A DNA stretch of 64,000 nt from Dicyema japonicum (taxonomy: Eukaryota; Dicyemida; Rhombozoa; Dicyemidae), in the NCBI GenBank assembly GCA_011109175.1, contig RDEW01000045.1, positions 364,748 to 428,747 of the forward strand, read 5' to 3'. Of the stretch, positions 43,387 to 56,599 are shown in pieces. Below the pieces are notes generated by a model. The model did no database searches, was not told the origin of the DNA, and saw nothing but the letters and a program-made list of their open reading frames with translations. The translations under genes were made by a program, and so were the position numbers. Within the stretch, counting starts at the first letter, position 1; each line of letters opens with the position of its first letter.

Positions 43387-46300
43387 TCATCTAACTAATG
43401 TATCAACGACCAGGCCAGCACCCACCGGGACTCTCTTGGTAGTATCTCCGCTTCCCTTCCTATTTTTTGGATCATCCAACTCTTTATCAGTGTCGCGTCG
43501 CCTCTTTCCCAAATTGCATCCAGTAAGAGGATTCTTCATCATTTCCCAATTATTGTTAATCGCCATCGTTATTTGTTCAAATCCGTGTTTATATTCTACA
43601 AGCATGCTCTCTAAAGTCTTCTTCAGCGCAATCGTTTGGATGTACGCTCGGGTGATGGTCGTAATTCCAATGATGTCCATGTATGATTTGAAATACCTGG
43701 AGACAATTCCATCCCAGGTAAGAACAATTGGGAGTATCTTTACTTTGGCTTTGTAAATGAACTCTAGTTCACTCGCAAGAATGTCGTATTTATGTAGTTT
43801 TTCAACTTCGACAGCCTTGAGATTGTCCATTGATGTTACTCCAATTTCAATTAGCCATATTTGGTTCATTTTTTTATCGTACAAGAAAATGTTAGGCTTG
43901 TTATATTGGACTTTGGACTCCGTTGGAATGGTCTTATCAACTCGGATCTCGGCATGCTGATTTGTGATGATGCTTTGAATAGAATGTGACTTCAATTTTT
44001 TGGATTTTTTAAATCCAAATTTTCTAGATAAATGCATGTGAATGCATTTAACTATTTCATTGTGTCGTCTTGTATAGTCTGAGTTTAGCATTCTGTTACA
44101 CCTCGTAGCCAAATGATCGACAGTTTTTTTCGAGGAATTACAATGTGGACATTTTAGACCAAGATCCCGGAAAAAGATATTATCATCGCTTCAGACTTGG
44201 GAGAAATATTTCCATTTGTGATCCATGTAGACGATGATTTTATGTCAAATGTATCATTCTCAAGTGATTCAAATAATATTGAATGTAGGCTTTTCTTTTT
44301 GATGATAGACAGGAGAGAGTTAATCTGTGAACTCTTTAGATTCTCCACAATGTCTATGGTTGGGCCCATTTGGTATTTTACCCGCAGGAATTCTGTGATT
44401 GTGGCCATATGTGTTTTTCTTAGCTGTTCGGCCCACAGAATTCCAGCTTTTCTCAGAGAAATCTTTTTCCGCCTTTCAAGGCTTGTTTTAAACTCAAGTA
44501 GCATTTTTTCTGACTTAAAAGTAACTGATATCAGCCCTCTTCCCAGCGTACTCCTTGGTAAGTATAATCTTTCCTTGGAAGCCGGTTTCATATGAATACC
44601 CAAACGCATAAGTAATTTTCTGACTAATCTATCAAATTCCTCATATTCACCGGGTTCCATCTCGAGAAGACCAATATAATAATTAAAAAGGGATAGAGCA
44701 TGTTCATTTATGGCTTTAAACAAATTGACCGAATTCAATTTCGTTTTTGACAGTTTTTCAATACGATCTTGCACCTCCTCTTTGATATTTTTAAGTACAA
44801 CTTCTTTAACTACTTTGCTGGAATTGTCTTCTAACACCCCCAAATAGCGATAACTATCCACTCCATCCATTAGTTTAGCATCATTCGATAGTAAATAACT
44901 ATTTGTCAAAATTCTTTTCTAAGCCGGACAATTTAAAGTAAGCATTCACATCTTTCATCATGCATGCCAGTGTCCCTTCCTCTTTTGCCAAAAGTTTCAA
45001 ATCATCGATGAATAAGAAATGATTCGCAGAAAAAGTAAAAGAATTAGATTCAGCAATATTGATAGACATGCTCGGATATTTTGCAGACAACATTCTGCTT
45101 AGTGGATCCAAAACAAATAAAAATAATTGAGTATTCCACGTTCAATATTAATCGTTCCCAATATCTTTTTCCCCAATCTTAATGACACACGCCAGTTTGG
45201 AATTATTGATATTACAAACTTGGTTATCCATTCTGGTAGTCCCGAGCTTTCCAGGATTTTAATAAGATACTCGTGACTCACTGAATCAAACGCTTTTCTA
45301 ACATCAATCCATGCACAGAATAGTTTGTTTTCATGGGCTTTGTTAACACATCTGTTTAAAAGTGCCAATTCCTTTGCTCCTTGACAGTGTCGTTTTGTCC
45401 CAAGCTGATACTCAGTAATTAAATCATAAGTTTCAGCATATTGTGCAATTTTTTCGTTTACACATTTCGTAACCAGCTCGTATAAGCACGGCATACATGT
45501 AATCGGTCTAAGATCCTTAGGGTCAACAGAGTTCTTCTTCTTTGGGATTAGGTATGTAATCCCCATATAAAACCATCTTTTCGGTTGACTTTTCCCACTA
45601 ATGATATCTCTGATCTCTTTAAATAAATATTGATGAAGAGAATCCAACTTCTTGATAAAGAAGTTATATACGCAATCAACTCCGGGGGCTTTCCAATTTG
45701 GGAGGTACTCAATTAAATTTGATATAAAATTATCGTTTATATCAGATTCTTGCTGTTCAACTCCCGTTATTCTCTTGTTCATTCCAAAACTCAAATCATT
45801 TTTATCCTTTTTTCCCAAACCTCTGTCCAAAATTTAAAGCATTCGGATGTGTCAAAGCCATCAATGCACTCAATGTCAGAATCTGACTTAAGTTTTCTAT
45901 AGAATGACCTTCTGTTCAACTCAAAATTTCGATTATCAGTTCCATATTGTCGCCTCGAGTCTGCAATCGACAACTTTTTGTTTAAAATTCTAATTTGGTC
46001 ATTTATTGCGGTTGATATCGTTTCAAATTCACCCATTTTGCATTTTTGTAATTGTAGGAACACAGAATGTCGACTGCTTTTTTCTTTTCCTCGCCTGTAA
46101 TAGTAGACATAAAGAAATTTGATATTACTAGATTATTTTCAGCTAAAATTTCAATCTTCTTTTGTATTCTTTGCCTCCAGTTCGATTTGAAAGGTTCCTT
46201 CATTGTGATTTGTTGATATACACACTGAGCAGAGTATATCAAACATGAAATGTCTTCAATACTTGAAGGTATGTTATTCGATGTATATTCGATTAAAGAT

Positions 46301-46866
46301 TTATTTAGCATTTCAATTAAATTGTCATTTACAAACTGGAAAGGAATCTTCCTTGTTTGACGCCTTTCATCGATTTTCTTTGAACTATTTGCATCAATCT
46401 GACTCAATAATTCTTCAAAGGTTTTATTGTATAATGCCAAATCAGGTGCCTTATCCATTTTAATTCCAATTTTAGGTATTGTACTATTACTCTGATGACA
46501 GGAGACAAGTCTCTTCAACTCATAAACGGATTTCTTTTTTCCAAATTTAGAATTAAAATAATTGGCTATGAATGGCCACCCTCCTCTAGGTACTCGTTTG
46601 AGGCGGTCTTTGACACAAGTTAAAAGAGATGAGATCCATTCTCCGGGATTAGAAGAGTCAATAGAGTCGCAGATAGCATTCAGAGAACACAAAGTTGAGC
46701 TGGTCTGTTGAGGACCGTTACTGTAATTGACTTGGGCATTAAAATGGCCATGAACAGGCAAATCCACACTTTCTCGAACTCCATTTATTAAATATTCTGT
46801 GGACGCGTCCATGGGAATGACTTTTTCAGACTGGGAAAAACCAAACATCATTACACCACTAGACAA
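43387..46866 (-). mobile_element. GI RLE retrotransposon, nearly complete
   Basis: Six minus-strand frames follow in order: 46866-46003 (N-terminal region, NPGEWISSLLTCVKDRLKRV), 46063-45791 (NRRSFYRKL), 45830-45099 (RT start NWKAPGVDCVYNFFIKKL, ITYLIPKKKNS, YQLGTKRHCQGAKELALLNR, AWIDVRKAFDSVSHEYLI), 45111-44899 (FLFIDDLKLLAKEEG), 44909-44154 (YRYLGV, ERLYLPRSTLGRG, KCPHCNSSKKTVDHLATRC after a break) and 44112-43387 (RLE: TRRHNEIVKCIH, NKPNIFLYD, LIEIGVTSMDNLKAVEVEK). The expected PD of the nuclease reads PN here. It is the longest GI copy and shows the family's layout: unknown N-terminal domain, F-x-DD reverse transcriptase, CCHC knuckle, RLE and a basic tail (GKRRRD). Five frame breaks make it inactive. 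Confidence 0.9.
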
Positions 46867-47917
46867 TTCTCTTTTTTTATAAAGTTTTATTATAATAAAA
46901 GAATTTAAAAGAGATAATAACTCATTAATTATAGTTTTGATAAATATAATTAATTTTTATTCCGAAGTTACTTAGTATCTTAAAATCATAGGGATTGGAG
47001 GACCTTGGTAAAATGTTCCACTTACCCATAGGACCCCTTAAATCAATTTTTATAAGATTTGAAAAAGATGACTTTTTTACCTAAATATATCGAGGACCTT
47101 AGTAAAATATCTCGAGATGTTGATTGATGAACTTATCCAAAACCTGAGAAAATTAATTGGAGACCGTTTTGAATGGGGGAAATTTTGAAAGAGGCTATTT
47201 TGAATGGGACTTCTATTTCCTTAGAAATTTTAATCCTTAACTTAGACTAAGCTTACGAGCAATAATCACAAGAATGCAAAATTACACGATGCTTCAAAAT
47301 AAAATTTTATATAATTAATTTTAATATTAATAGCAAATATGTATATAAATTAAAAATCCAGTACCCCACTTAGAGGTTCCGATAATTTTTAAATTTGGAA
47401 AATACCGCATAAAAATTATGCCATTTTGATACTACCCTAATAATAAAGGTTTCCCAAGCCAGAGGTCTGTCCCAAATGGAGGTCATACTGTAGTAATATT
47501 GAAATACAATTTTAAATAACATTGACGTATCTTCCAAATTTGCCATTTGAGACTGAGGTAGATGACATCAACCGTTTAATACTTTGATTAAATCTATATT
47601 TTTTGTAGAATAAAATGCATTTTTTATCTTGCACTATGGACATCCTGCTTTTCCAATAACATGCCTGATATTTAGTTCTCAATTTCGTACGGCAACAGAC
47701 TCAGGTAACTCAATTTATCTCGTGGAATGGATTATTTTTATTAAAAGCACTTTCACAGAACCAATAACGTTATATTAACTTTTCACACGTATCAAAATCT
47801 GCTTCATTATGGGTCTCCATCGCCCTCTGCTTTGCGCATCTGTCCTTAGTTCTTCTGCAGATTTAAGTTTTCTTCCAGGACACATGACGAATGGAATAGT
47901 TTCACGGATAAGTTGAG
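46867..47917. other. AT-rich gap
   Basis: No gene. The words GAGGACCTTGGTAAAATGTT (46999) and GAGGACCTTAGTAAAATATC (47095) look like diverged copies of a unit about 96 bases long. Confidence 0.4.
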
Positions 47918-48420
47918 TCAGGAGTTTGTTTCTTTATTATTGTCCTCAGATTCCTTTGTAGGTATTCCGAGTGTGACAGGTGCAAAGCATATAAGTTTTA
48001 GCCAGGATTCCCAACTGTCAGAGGATAGTGCGTGATCAATGGCATCTGAAAGACACGTTGCTGCGGCAATTCGTACTCCTTTAGGGATTTTTACTGGGAT
48101 CTTCATGGCTTTCCTGAGGTTCGAGATCTTTAAGAGAGTATGGTCTGTATGTGTCAGTGTAAAGTTTGACTGAGTTATTTTTTCCCACCTGGGGGCCTCC
48201 ATTCCAATACAAGAGGGGCACAGCCAACTCGACAGCGTCTCGGCGCAAGCTTTACTCATTTTTATGCAGCCCAAATGGGCGAATGATTCACATTGTGTGC
48301 AGTTAATCCCATATTTCCTGATGTTCGATTGTCCACATAAAAAAACATACCTGATTTGTCCGTACTGGATTTGTTCCTCGTACTTTGTCTTCTTTTCGTT
48401 CTTTATTTTCCATGAGATTT
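47918..48420 (-). mobile_element. GII N-terminal fragment with PHD-like finger
   Basis: The minus strand reads LCGQSN, INCTQCESFAHLGCIKMSK and SSWLCPSCIG, a C...C-C-H-C...C-C series like a PHD finger that has lost one cysteine of its first pair. Then come KIPKGVRIAAATCLSDAIDH and WLKLICFAPVTLGIP, matching the intact GII element (KIPKAARVPAADCLHDCIER, WTRLFYFAPYTLCMP). The frame stops at 47918 and the RT is missing. Confidence 0.8.
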
Positions 48421-48534
48421 TTGTTGATCACACCACACCACTTAATAAACGTGTTGATGTTCCAATGCAATATTTTTATTCAAACAATGCAATATTTAAA
48501 ATCAATTAATTCAGACAATAATTAGGACGACAGA

Positions 48535-49120
48535 ATGGCGAAGGCGATACCACTGAAAATCGCCATTTCGAGCCTCTGCCTCAACCAGAGTTCCTCCCGT
48601 GGCTCTCAATGTTGTGGAGAATGGCGTCCGTCTTCGTGCCTACAGTTCCAGTTGTCTATATTGGATGGATAAAAAGAGTCGATGTACGTGGCATCCCATA
48701 CCAATGGTTTTCTCAAATGGAGAACCTTTTTCTGTATCATCTCTCTAGGCCAACCTTTCAAACATCGAGGGGTATCCAGAAGACTACAGGAATCGCTTAA
48801 CTATTCTGTTGATCGCCTCATGTCCCGAAAATGATGTCCATAATAGTCGACGGTACCACCGCACTGACACTTGTGAGTCTAACGAATCTTCAGTCCAAGT
48901 CTAATGGAAATACCAGTGCGGACGGTATCGTCGTCAAGATAGGTCCCGACGGTTCCGATCGGAGGGTATTGATTCAAGTGCCACTCTATTCGCATCTTCT
49001 GGTGACTAGACATGCGCATCGGTGTTGGTTTGACTGGTTGAGAAGCCTCCCATATTTATCTTCGCAAATAGACCTGAAAAGCTCCCTCTGTTTAGGTATT
49101 TTGACTTTCAGTTGCTCCAT
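48535..49120 (-). mobile_element. GII C-terminal part: knuckle and RLE, decayed
   Basis: The minus strand reads RELFRSICEDKYGRLLNQSN and QHRCACLVTRRCE near 49000, as in the intact element (RDLYESVCEDKYERLLKISN). A mutated zinc knuckle (CQCGGTVDYYGHH) is near 48850, a WDATYIDSF RLE block near 48675, and EELWLRQRLEMAIFSGIAF with a stop sits near 48540. Many frame breaks. Its 3' end faces the 5' end of another GII copy (47918-48420) on the same strand. Confidence 0.75.
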
Positions 49121-49229
49121 ATCTCTGACGATGCTGTTGGGAGTTGGAAAATGATCTTGATTGTTTAGCACATCTTCTCGAGAATCACAATATATATAAA
49201 CGTTACTCCCACATTTTTTTGCTATTTCT

Positions 49230-49830
49230 TTAATGGTTTGTTTTCTTACTTGCTTCAAGAAACTTGTTTGCCATTTTCTTGTCTGTGGTGAATAGGAATG
49301 AAAAGGATTTCTCATAGTTAATTGTCTTTCTGTTCTCGTTTAACCACACAAGTAAACGGTTCAGGTGATTTTGTATTCTCTCTGTGCCAGCCTGGAGTTC
49401 TTGATTTCGTGATGCTAAACAAAGCCGTCTATATAAGCCAAGAGAAGATTTTTCACTCATGGTATCTGAAAGTCAGCTAAGAATAAGTTGAAAAGTAGCG
49501 GAAATAGTAGTGAACCCCAAATTCTTTGAAGATGTTAACTGAGCATTATAGACTTGCTCAGTGTAGAAAATCCCTAGTTGTCTATATTTTTCAGAAATAC
49601 GACGGGGATTGTCGTCGTTCCACCTTTTTCGCGGGAGATCTCTCTTGATTTTCAAAAATAGGGTTATGGTCCCTTCTAATGTCATAAATAACGGACTAAT
49701 TTATTATTGTATAAGGGAGAAGAAAACAGATGTCTGGCGATGTTGGTTGGTCTGTGGTCCTATGAGGTGTTTTCGTGTTTTTGAAAAAGTCATTGATGAT
49801 TGTCAGTGAGTCGGTCTGTAAAAGCAGTTA
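49230..49830 (-). mobile_element. Jockey-like APE end joined to RT palm
   Basis: Minus strand from 49830: IINDFFKNTKTPHRTTDQPT then SPDICFLLPY and DIRRDHNPIFEN (endonuclease end), directly followed near 49540 by WGSLLFPLLFNLFLADFQI and then QNHLNRLLVWLNENRKTINY (RT blocks after the catalytic region). The linker, RT fingers and YADD are deleted or destroyed. It is clearly a pseudo-element. Confidence 0.75.
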
Positions 49831-49834
49831 ATTT

Positions 49835-52172
49835 CTTCTTACATTGGCGGGTTGGTTTGACAATCAGGAAGATCAATTTTTCCTTGTGGTTCCGATTCCA
49901 ATGATCTCTGGCTTTGTCATTTCCCAGGAATTTATTTCAGGTGAATTATCTGTTATTTAAAGCCCTACCTGATAAATATGTGGGATCCTCCACAACATTT
50001 CCTAGTACGATCACATTTTACCCCTAATCCCATACACTTGAATTACTGATTCGATCTCTTAGCGTCGGCCAGAAACAAACGTCCATTATACTTTTGCACA
50101 AGAAATGGTTGATTTGGTTATAAATTGGCACTATATCTTTGCCGCTTCTTCTTCGACTAGTCCATGTGGTAATGTGTCTTGCTGGTTACATAAAATAAGT
50201 ATTTACCAAAACAGATCATCGGCAGAATTATGTTTCTGTTTTCTATGACATGCCTTCTGATCAACTTTTTACAATCCGTTCCTTTTTCCTACTTTCAAAT
50301 TTAAGTTTCCAGCAATGAAAATGGCATGGAATCCTGAATACTACTCAAGGTTGTTGACAGTGTTACGTAGAATAAATTTTCGTTTTCAGGGTATTTTGAG
50401 GAGATATTTTTTGCATGTGCATATCCACTAAGGCTTCCTTATTGATGTTTATTTCTGTATAGCTTTTTAACCAGTGAGGGAAATCACCACCTCAACCATA
50501 GTTACTCCAAATTAGTAAACTGATAAATCGTTTTTGTCAGTATATTAATGTTTTTGAAAATTAAGGTTTATAAATAAAAGTTAAATCACTAGTTTAGTCA
50601 CTCAATGGTAATATCGTGGACAATGTATATTCAGAGTCACCATTAAATATTGGATAACCGATATTTCCGTCGTTTATCCCCATTATTGTAAGATACCTTA
50701 CATTTTCGTAGTTTGCCAGGGATAATAACTGCAAAACTTAGTCATTCGTCTCGATACAGGACAAAGATTCTACTAATGAAATAGCCTTTGTATCCACAAG
50801 CTTCTGAGATGTTTGCCATCGAACATTGGTGGAAGCATCTCCACCCCGGGAAGTTCTTTCCTGTTTTTACAAGGAGCTCTTTTGTCAAACTTTAATTTAT
50901 GCACGATACCAGATACATCTGACTGATCTCTGAAAGCGCTTTAGTATAATTGTTGCTTTTATGTTAGTGAAGGGTATCCTACACATAGAGAGATTGGTGG
51001 TAAATACATAACTTAAAGGTGAAGCTGATGATCCAAGTATGTGTAGCAGAGTATGATTAAAGCAGTAAACTCAATTTCTTCATGTCAATGTTGAATAACC
51101 TCTCGTTCTCTTTTAAATGTCCTCTCACAAGAAGTCGGATACGCAACCTTTCAGAATTAAGAGAGCATCGAATGCCTGAAATCGAACCCCGGGATAAATT
51201 GGAAGACTTAGAAAGGTAGGGAGTAATACTGCAACTGTAATTACTCGGATACTCAAAGAATACAACCATTAAACAACTTAAATCATTTAAAATCAGAGTT
51301 AGACTAAATATTGGAAGGATATAGCATCTAGGATAATAATAATTTGACAAACCACTCTGATTCTACTCCCAATAGCAGCTGGAGGCAAATTATGTCTGAA
51401 TCTGGCCCTGACAGCGCCAGAGTTGCCATGAGAGGCCACAACCTTCCCCAAATTGCACGTCGTCGAGAATCCTTCACTGGAAACTTATTCTTTCTACTAT
51501 CAACATTTTTACAAACTTTTTCGACTTGTATACATAGCAACACTTCTTTCCGAGGTAAAAGTCAGTCTCTTCCTTTCTTTCAACTCCATCTATTTTAAGG
51601 AGCGCAGTGTTCTCACGTTGATTGGTCCTTCCACGGCGAAATCCTGTAAAAACTGCTTTCACATACAATCTGACATAAGTTTATCATAAACCTTCCTACG
51701 TTCTTCTCCATTCTTTGTGAGGTTTGTTGCCCAACGACTTCTAAAGGCTTGTTGCCCTCCTGAGAGTAAAAAGCAACGCGGTCATGGCGACTGTTGTGTG
51801 ACCTTTTGTTTGTTTTATTTTGTTCTAATGAATGTTGAACTTCTAAAAATAATTAACAAAATTGCACCAACCTACATCCATAAAAACGTGACAGTTAATA
51901 ATTTTATTTAAAATATTAACTATATAATTATGTTATTAACAATTTTATTTTAATTAAATTCTAATGTTAAAAGAGATAATTAATTTTTTGATTTCACATT
52001 TGCCTCAACGGGTTATCTTCAATAATCTTTATGTCTTATTTCAATCGGTTAATTGCTTGTTAAAATGTAAAATGTCATAATATAAAACTTTAAAAAAAAG
52101 CACCATCGATTAAAATTATTGTGGTGTGTGGTGGTGTGGTGTAATTGAGAAAGAAGAAGTAACCAGAAGCGA
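49835..52172. other. Long stretch without a recognised gene
   Basis: Several open frames (for example minus 51668-51474 and 51350-51057) show no motif I trust. Near 52118-52143 lies a GT-rich word (GTGGTGTGTGGTGGTGTGG) just before the GII start, similar to one before the GII fragment at 48420. Confidence 0.35.
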
Positions 52173-55048
52173 TATGCACAAGATCGACAAAAGAGAAGAG
52201 CTTTGTGAATTTTGCAATAAAATTAACAAAGAAAGCGGCTGATATGTTGTGTCGTTTGTTCGTCGTTTTTTCACATGTCATGTGTTGGAATGACCAAAAA
52301 AGCCCTTACCACCATTACCAACTGGTGTTGCCAGGCATGCCTCCTTCCTGGGACGAAAGCACCATCGACTCCACCTAATTCACCTGAACGAATACCAATA
52401 GATTACCAGAAAACCCTTGAATCAATTGCAAACCTGGCATCTACACGAAGGATCATGATCAAAATTCCAAAAGCAGCCCGTGTTCCTGCCGCCGACTGTT
52501 TACACGATTGTATTGAAAGGGCAATTTCTTCGACTGACCCAGTTGATTGGACACGATTATTCTACTTTGCACCATACACGCTATGTATGCCCTGTCAGAA
52601 GAGGAAAGATCAGGAATCGCTCACGTCTATTGTAAAGGAAAATATTTGCTTGTTTTCTTCTGGAAATTTGTTCAGTGACTCCCGAGAATATACCTTCAAG
52701 CCCTCAAACCACGAGAACCATGCCTCAGAAACACAAAGATTGAGAAGAGCGATACATCGCAAACTATCTGAAGGTGGAGTCCGGGCCGCCGTGAGGACTC
52801 TAGAAGAGCATAACCGTCTAATTGAGCCAACTGAACACTCCTACGATGCACTGGTTGAACGACATCCTGGTCCGCCAGTGGACGAGCAGATCCCTACTTG
52901 CTCTGGAGAATTACCTAGTCTGATTATTTCTGAGGGGGACGTGAAAGATGCGATCCTCTCATTCGCCCGAGCAGCAGTGGCGGACTCGACGGACTCCGTC
53001 CAGGACACCTAAAAGACTTAATTGATCAGAATACGGGGAACTCTGGTGTTCGGCTATTATCGGCTATAACGAGGTTAATCAACAGAATGCTTTCCGGAAG
53101 ATTACCAGAAGCAATCCGTCATATTATGTTTTCCGCCAAGTTAATTGCCTTTGATAAATGTGGAGGAGGAATTCGTCCTATTGCTGTTGGGTTTGTTTTT
53201 CGTCGACTGGCTTCTAAACTTGCTAGCAGAGCAATCCTTCCGATGCTTGTCAAACAACTGCGACCAACCCAAGTAGGGGTCGGTACTCCTGGTGGATGTG
53301 AGGCGGCGGTTCATGCCGTTCGGATGTTTACTGGAAACAGAACGAACATGCCTTGTGTGGTCCTCAAGATTGACATAAAAAACGCCTTCAATACCATACG
53401 GCGCGATGTAATTTTGGAAGATTGTCTTACCCATTACCCGTCTATATATAATTATGTTCATTGTTCGTATGGAAAACCGTCCAGTCTTGTACATGGGAAA
53501 TACTTCATTCCCTCGTCGTGTGGGGTTCAACAAGGAGACCCACTAGGACCGGCATTGTTCTGCCTCGGTGTCGACCGTGTCATGAGATGCCTTACTACTC
53601 CGCTGAACGTGTGGTATTTGGATGATTGCACCCTGGGAGGTCATCCTAACAATGTATATGACTGTCTACAGAGATTACAAACACAATTGGATACGCTTGG
53701 TTTAAAGCTAAACGCAGCCAAATGCGAAATTGTTAATTATGGATTCTCCCGATATGAATGGAATCGGATCCTATTAATGTTTCGGGGGATTATTCCTAAA
53801 ATATCGGAAATCGAGCCGGATCATTTGGAAATACTTGGATGCCCTCTGGCTGAAACTGGAATTAACGACACTCTGTTGGCTAAAGAACAGCAACTAAGAA
53901 AAACTTTTTTACGCCTTGGGATGCTGGATGCACATACCTCTCTTTTTCTCATGAAAAACGCTTTATCCACGCAGAAATTAAATTACGTCCTTCGAGGGGC
54001 TCCATGTTACCTGAAAATGCAACAACTCGGGGCGATTGACTCCCTATTCCGGTCTACGACCGAACGTATTACTAATGTCGAATTCGACGAACAAGGATGG
54101 GAACAAGCAACCTTGCCCGTTCGCTTTGGTGGACTCGGAATTCTCTCACCATCTGATTTGGCACACCCGGCATATCAATCCTCATTGGACTCCAATCAGA
54201 ATTTGATCATGATGATTCTCCAGCTCCCATCAGAGTCGTCAAAGATCGAAGATTTGGTACACCCTAAAGTCAAACAACTCGGGCAGAGAGACCTTTATGA
54301 GTCTGTTTGCGAGGATAAATACGAGAGGCTTTTGAAAATATCTAACCAACACCGACGAGCCTGTCTTTTAACTGCAAGATGCGAGTGGAGCGGGGCTTGG
54401 ATCAATGCCCTACCCATTGGAAACGTGGGAACTCACCTAGACGATGAAACGGTCCGCACCGGAGTCTCCATCAGACTTGGATTGAAAGTTTGTCAACCCC
54501 ATGAGTGCCGATGCGGCCGGAAGGTCGACTGCTATGGACATCATGCCCTTTCTTGTCGAAAAAGCGCAGGTCGATTCGCTAGACACAAGGCTATAAATGA
54601 AGTGGTGAAGCGCGCCCTCGAGTTGGCGGGATACCCATCCATTCTAGAGCCAACGGGCTTGAGTAGGGATGATGGGAAGCGACCCGATGGAATTACTGTC
54701 TTCCCCTTCTCTCGGGGCAAATGCTTAATTTGGGATGCTGCCTGTACTGACAGCTTTTCCCAGTCGAAACTTTTGAGTTCGGCAATGAAAGCGGGAGAGG
54801 CCGCCCGTTTATATGAAAACTCAAAAATAAAGAAATACAGCAGCCTCCTAAACCGTTTCCATGTACAGCCAGTGGTCGTCGAGACGAGCGGAGTCTTTGG
54901 CCCCAAGACGGTCTCTTTCCTTAGAGCACTTGGGTGTCTATTGACCAAAGCCTCGAGGGAGCGTCGGGAAACCGAGTGGCTTTTCCAAAGGATATCCTTG
55001 GCAGTAGTCAGAGGTAACAGCCACTCGATCATATCCGCTGGACTTTAG
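52173..55048 (+). mobile_element. GII RLE retrotransposon, best-preserved copy
   Basis: An ATG at 52173 starts MHKIDKREELCEFC; after an in-frame stop near 52242 the frame 52275-53012 continues the PHD-like finger (CVGMTKKAL, NWCCQAC) and KIPKAARVPAADCL. One frameshift near 52990 precedes the 653-codon frame ending at 55048. RT: IRPIAVGFVFRRLASKLA, VLKIDIKNAFNTI, CGVQQGDPLGPALFCL and YLDDCTLGG (catalytic). Then PVRFGGLGILSPSDLAHPAY, the zinc knuckle CRCGRKVDCYGHHALSC and an RLE with KRPDGITVFP, LIWDAACTDSF and KIKKYSSL, the PD...D...K core. It ends RISLAVVRGNSHS. RLE-type elements of the R2 group often insert at specific sites. With only two lesions it may be recent. Confidence 0.9.
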
Positions 55049-55199
55049 AACGATTTTATTGTTATAAATAAATTTATATTTAGGTTGTCGGAGAAGAATT
55101 GAATTTGGCATGGACTTTTGTCACAATTCAAACTTTACCACGTAATTTTACCAGAACATAGAGAGCTTGACCACTATTTAAATTTATCAGACAACGATG

Positions 55200-55530
55200 A
55201 AAACTTAACTTTGTGATGGTGATCGTCTTAAAGTTTAAAGGATCCTCAAACCGGTCATTATCAACGTTATACACTCAATTCATCGAGCCAACTATAAGTT
55301 ATGGATGTGGAGCTTGGGAAACAAAACTTGCCTAAACAAATATGGATAAGGTTAACTACGCTGAATCAAATGTGACCAAAACAATCTCTCGAATCACAGG
55401 ACTACCAATAAGGGCGACCCCATTTGAGGTCCTTGTAATGAATTCCGGTGGTATATTCACTCAAAATGGAAAACCGCCAGAAGCACCCAAAGCAGTTATA
55501 GTACTCCCTAAGCAATTATTCTTATAAGTG
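55200..55530 (+). mobile_element. Jockey-like RT thumb remnant
   Basis: A short frame reads EPTISYGCGAWETKLA and the adjoining frame MDKVNYAESNVTKTISRITG followed by RATPFEVLVMNSGG. This is the ...EPxxxYGCxAW...ITG...TP end of jockey-type reverse transcriptases. It is the cleaner sister of 3927-4277. Confidence 0.65.
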
Positions 55531-55539
55531 CTTGATTTA

Positions 55540-56285
55540 ATAATTTTAGCGCTACTAGGTTTTTTAAATGCTAGAAACAAATTGCTCCACTTATCATTTT
55601 AAATCACCCTGAGACTGGCGTTGCAAGGGGCAACAAAGGGCGACCTTGACATCGTCCCCCCTTTACGGAGGAAAGGACAAATATATTCTTAATTTAAAAT
55701 CAAATATATTCATAATTGTTGTTATCTCGACCCAACAGCACCTGAAATGGAGAAAGCCGCGTGGCGCCTTGTGGTGTGGCTAATTGGTTAAAAGTTTATA
55801 TTCCTTCTTTCTGATAGCTCCATTGGATCCACCTTACTACGAAGACACCCAATACCTGGCGGAATCCTAAAGGATCTAATTATTTATTCCACCGGGAGAT
55901 AATTTCGTATACTGGCGACGAGTTCTAAAATCGACTTCAGCTTTCTGGACAAGTCCTCTGAATCACTGTTCTGGGTGAAGGTTTTCCTGGAACGCGTCAG
56001 GACCAAGGAATTAGTTAGTTTAGTTTCACCCTTGGTCTCTGGAACAATTCTATTTTTATATTACTCCATGGAAGGAAATTTGACATTCCATGACCGACAA
56101 CCCACAACTTTGCAGATTCTTAATGCCAAATATCTTCAACGAGTGAAAAAAACAACTAAAAACTGGAGACTACATCTGCATGTTGAGAAGTACAGCCTAC
56201 AACCATTGATGATAAAAGAACATTGTAAAAAAGTTTCGCTTTTTTGTTCATATGGCAATACTAATATTAATATAGGAACTTTTTT
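55540..56285. other. No gene; dispersed motif at 55756
   Basis: Contains GCCGCGTGGCGCCTTGTGGTGTGG (quoted in part elsewhere) at 55756-55779, a relative of the motif at 11726 and 19242. A plus-strand frame at 55975-56289 is unassigned. Confidence 0.35.
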
Positions 56286-56289
56286 TTGA

Positions 56290-56599
56290 TCATATTATCA
56301 TTATTATTAAAAGCACTCCCGAGAAAACATAAATTATTTAAGTTTCCCTTTGCCGTATTCCTAATCATCCTCTCCGTCAACCTCGACCATGATTTTCTGT
56401 TGCGCGCTAGTTCTCTTAGGTAGTCCAGATCGTCCGCCGAAGTTAGTCTCATACCAACCGCCGATAGGTCTTTGTTCAAGATAGTCGGAAGTTTGGTTCT
56501 CGGTCTTCCGCGAAATCCGGCTCCTGTGTTCGCCAAGTATTTGACCATTGCGAAATTTGTGGAACCTGATAATTTAGACGTCTTGATTGAAAATATCAA
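56290..56599 (-). mobile_element. RTE-like 3' end
   Basis: The minus strand reads TGAGFRGRPRTKLPTILNKD, LSAVGMRLTSADDLDYLREL and TERMIRNTAKG, nearly identical in sense to the end of the RTE element at 21100-21308 (GRPRVTLPTILNGDLSAVG). After the stop it shares CTCGGGAGTGCTTTTAATAA and a run of imperfect TAA units. It is a severely 5'-truncated insertion. Confidence 0.9.

Noticed and set aside
51057-51740. Minus-strand frames that might be a decayed retrotransposon
   Set aside because: No catalytic or family motif could be placed with confidence.
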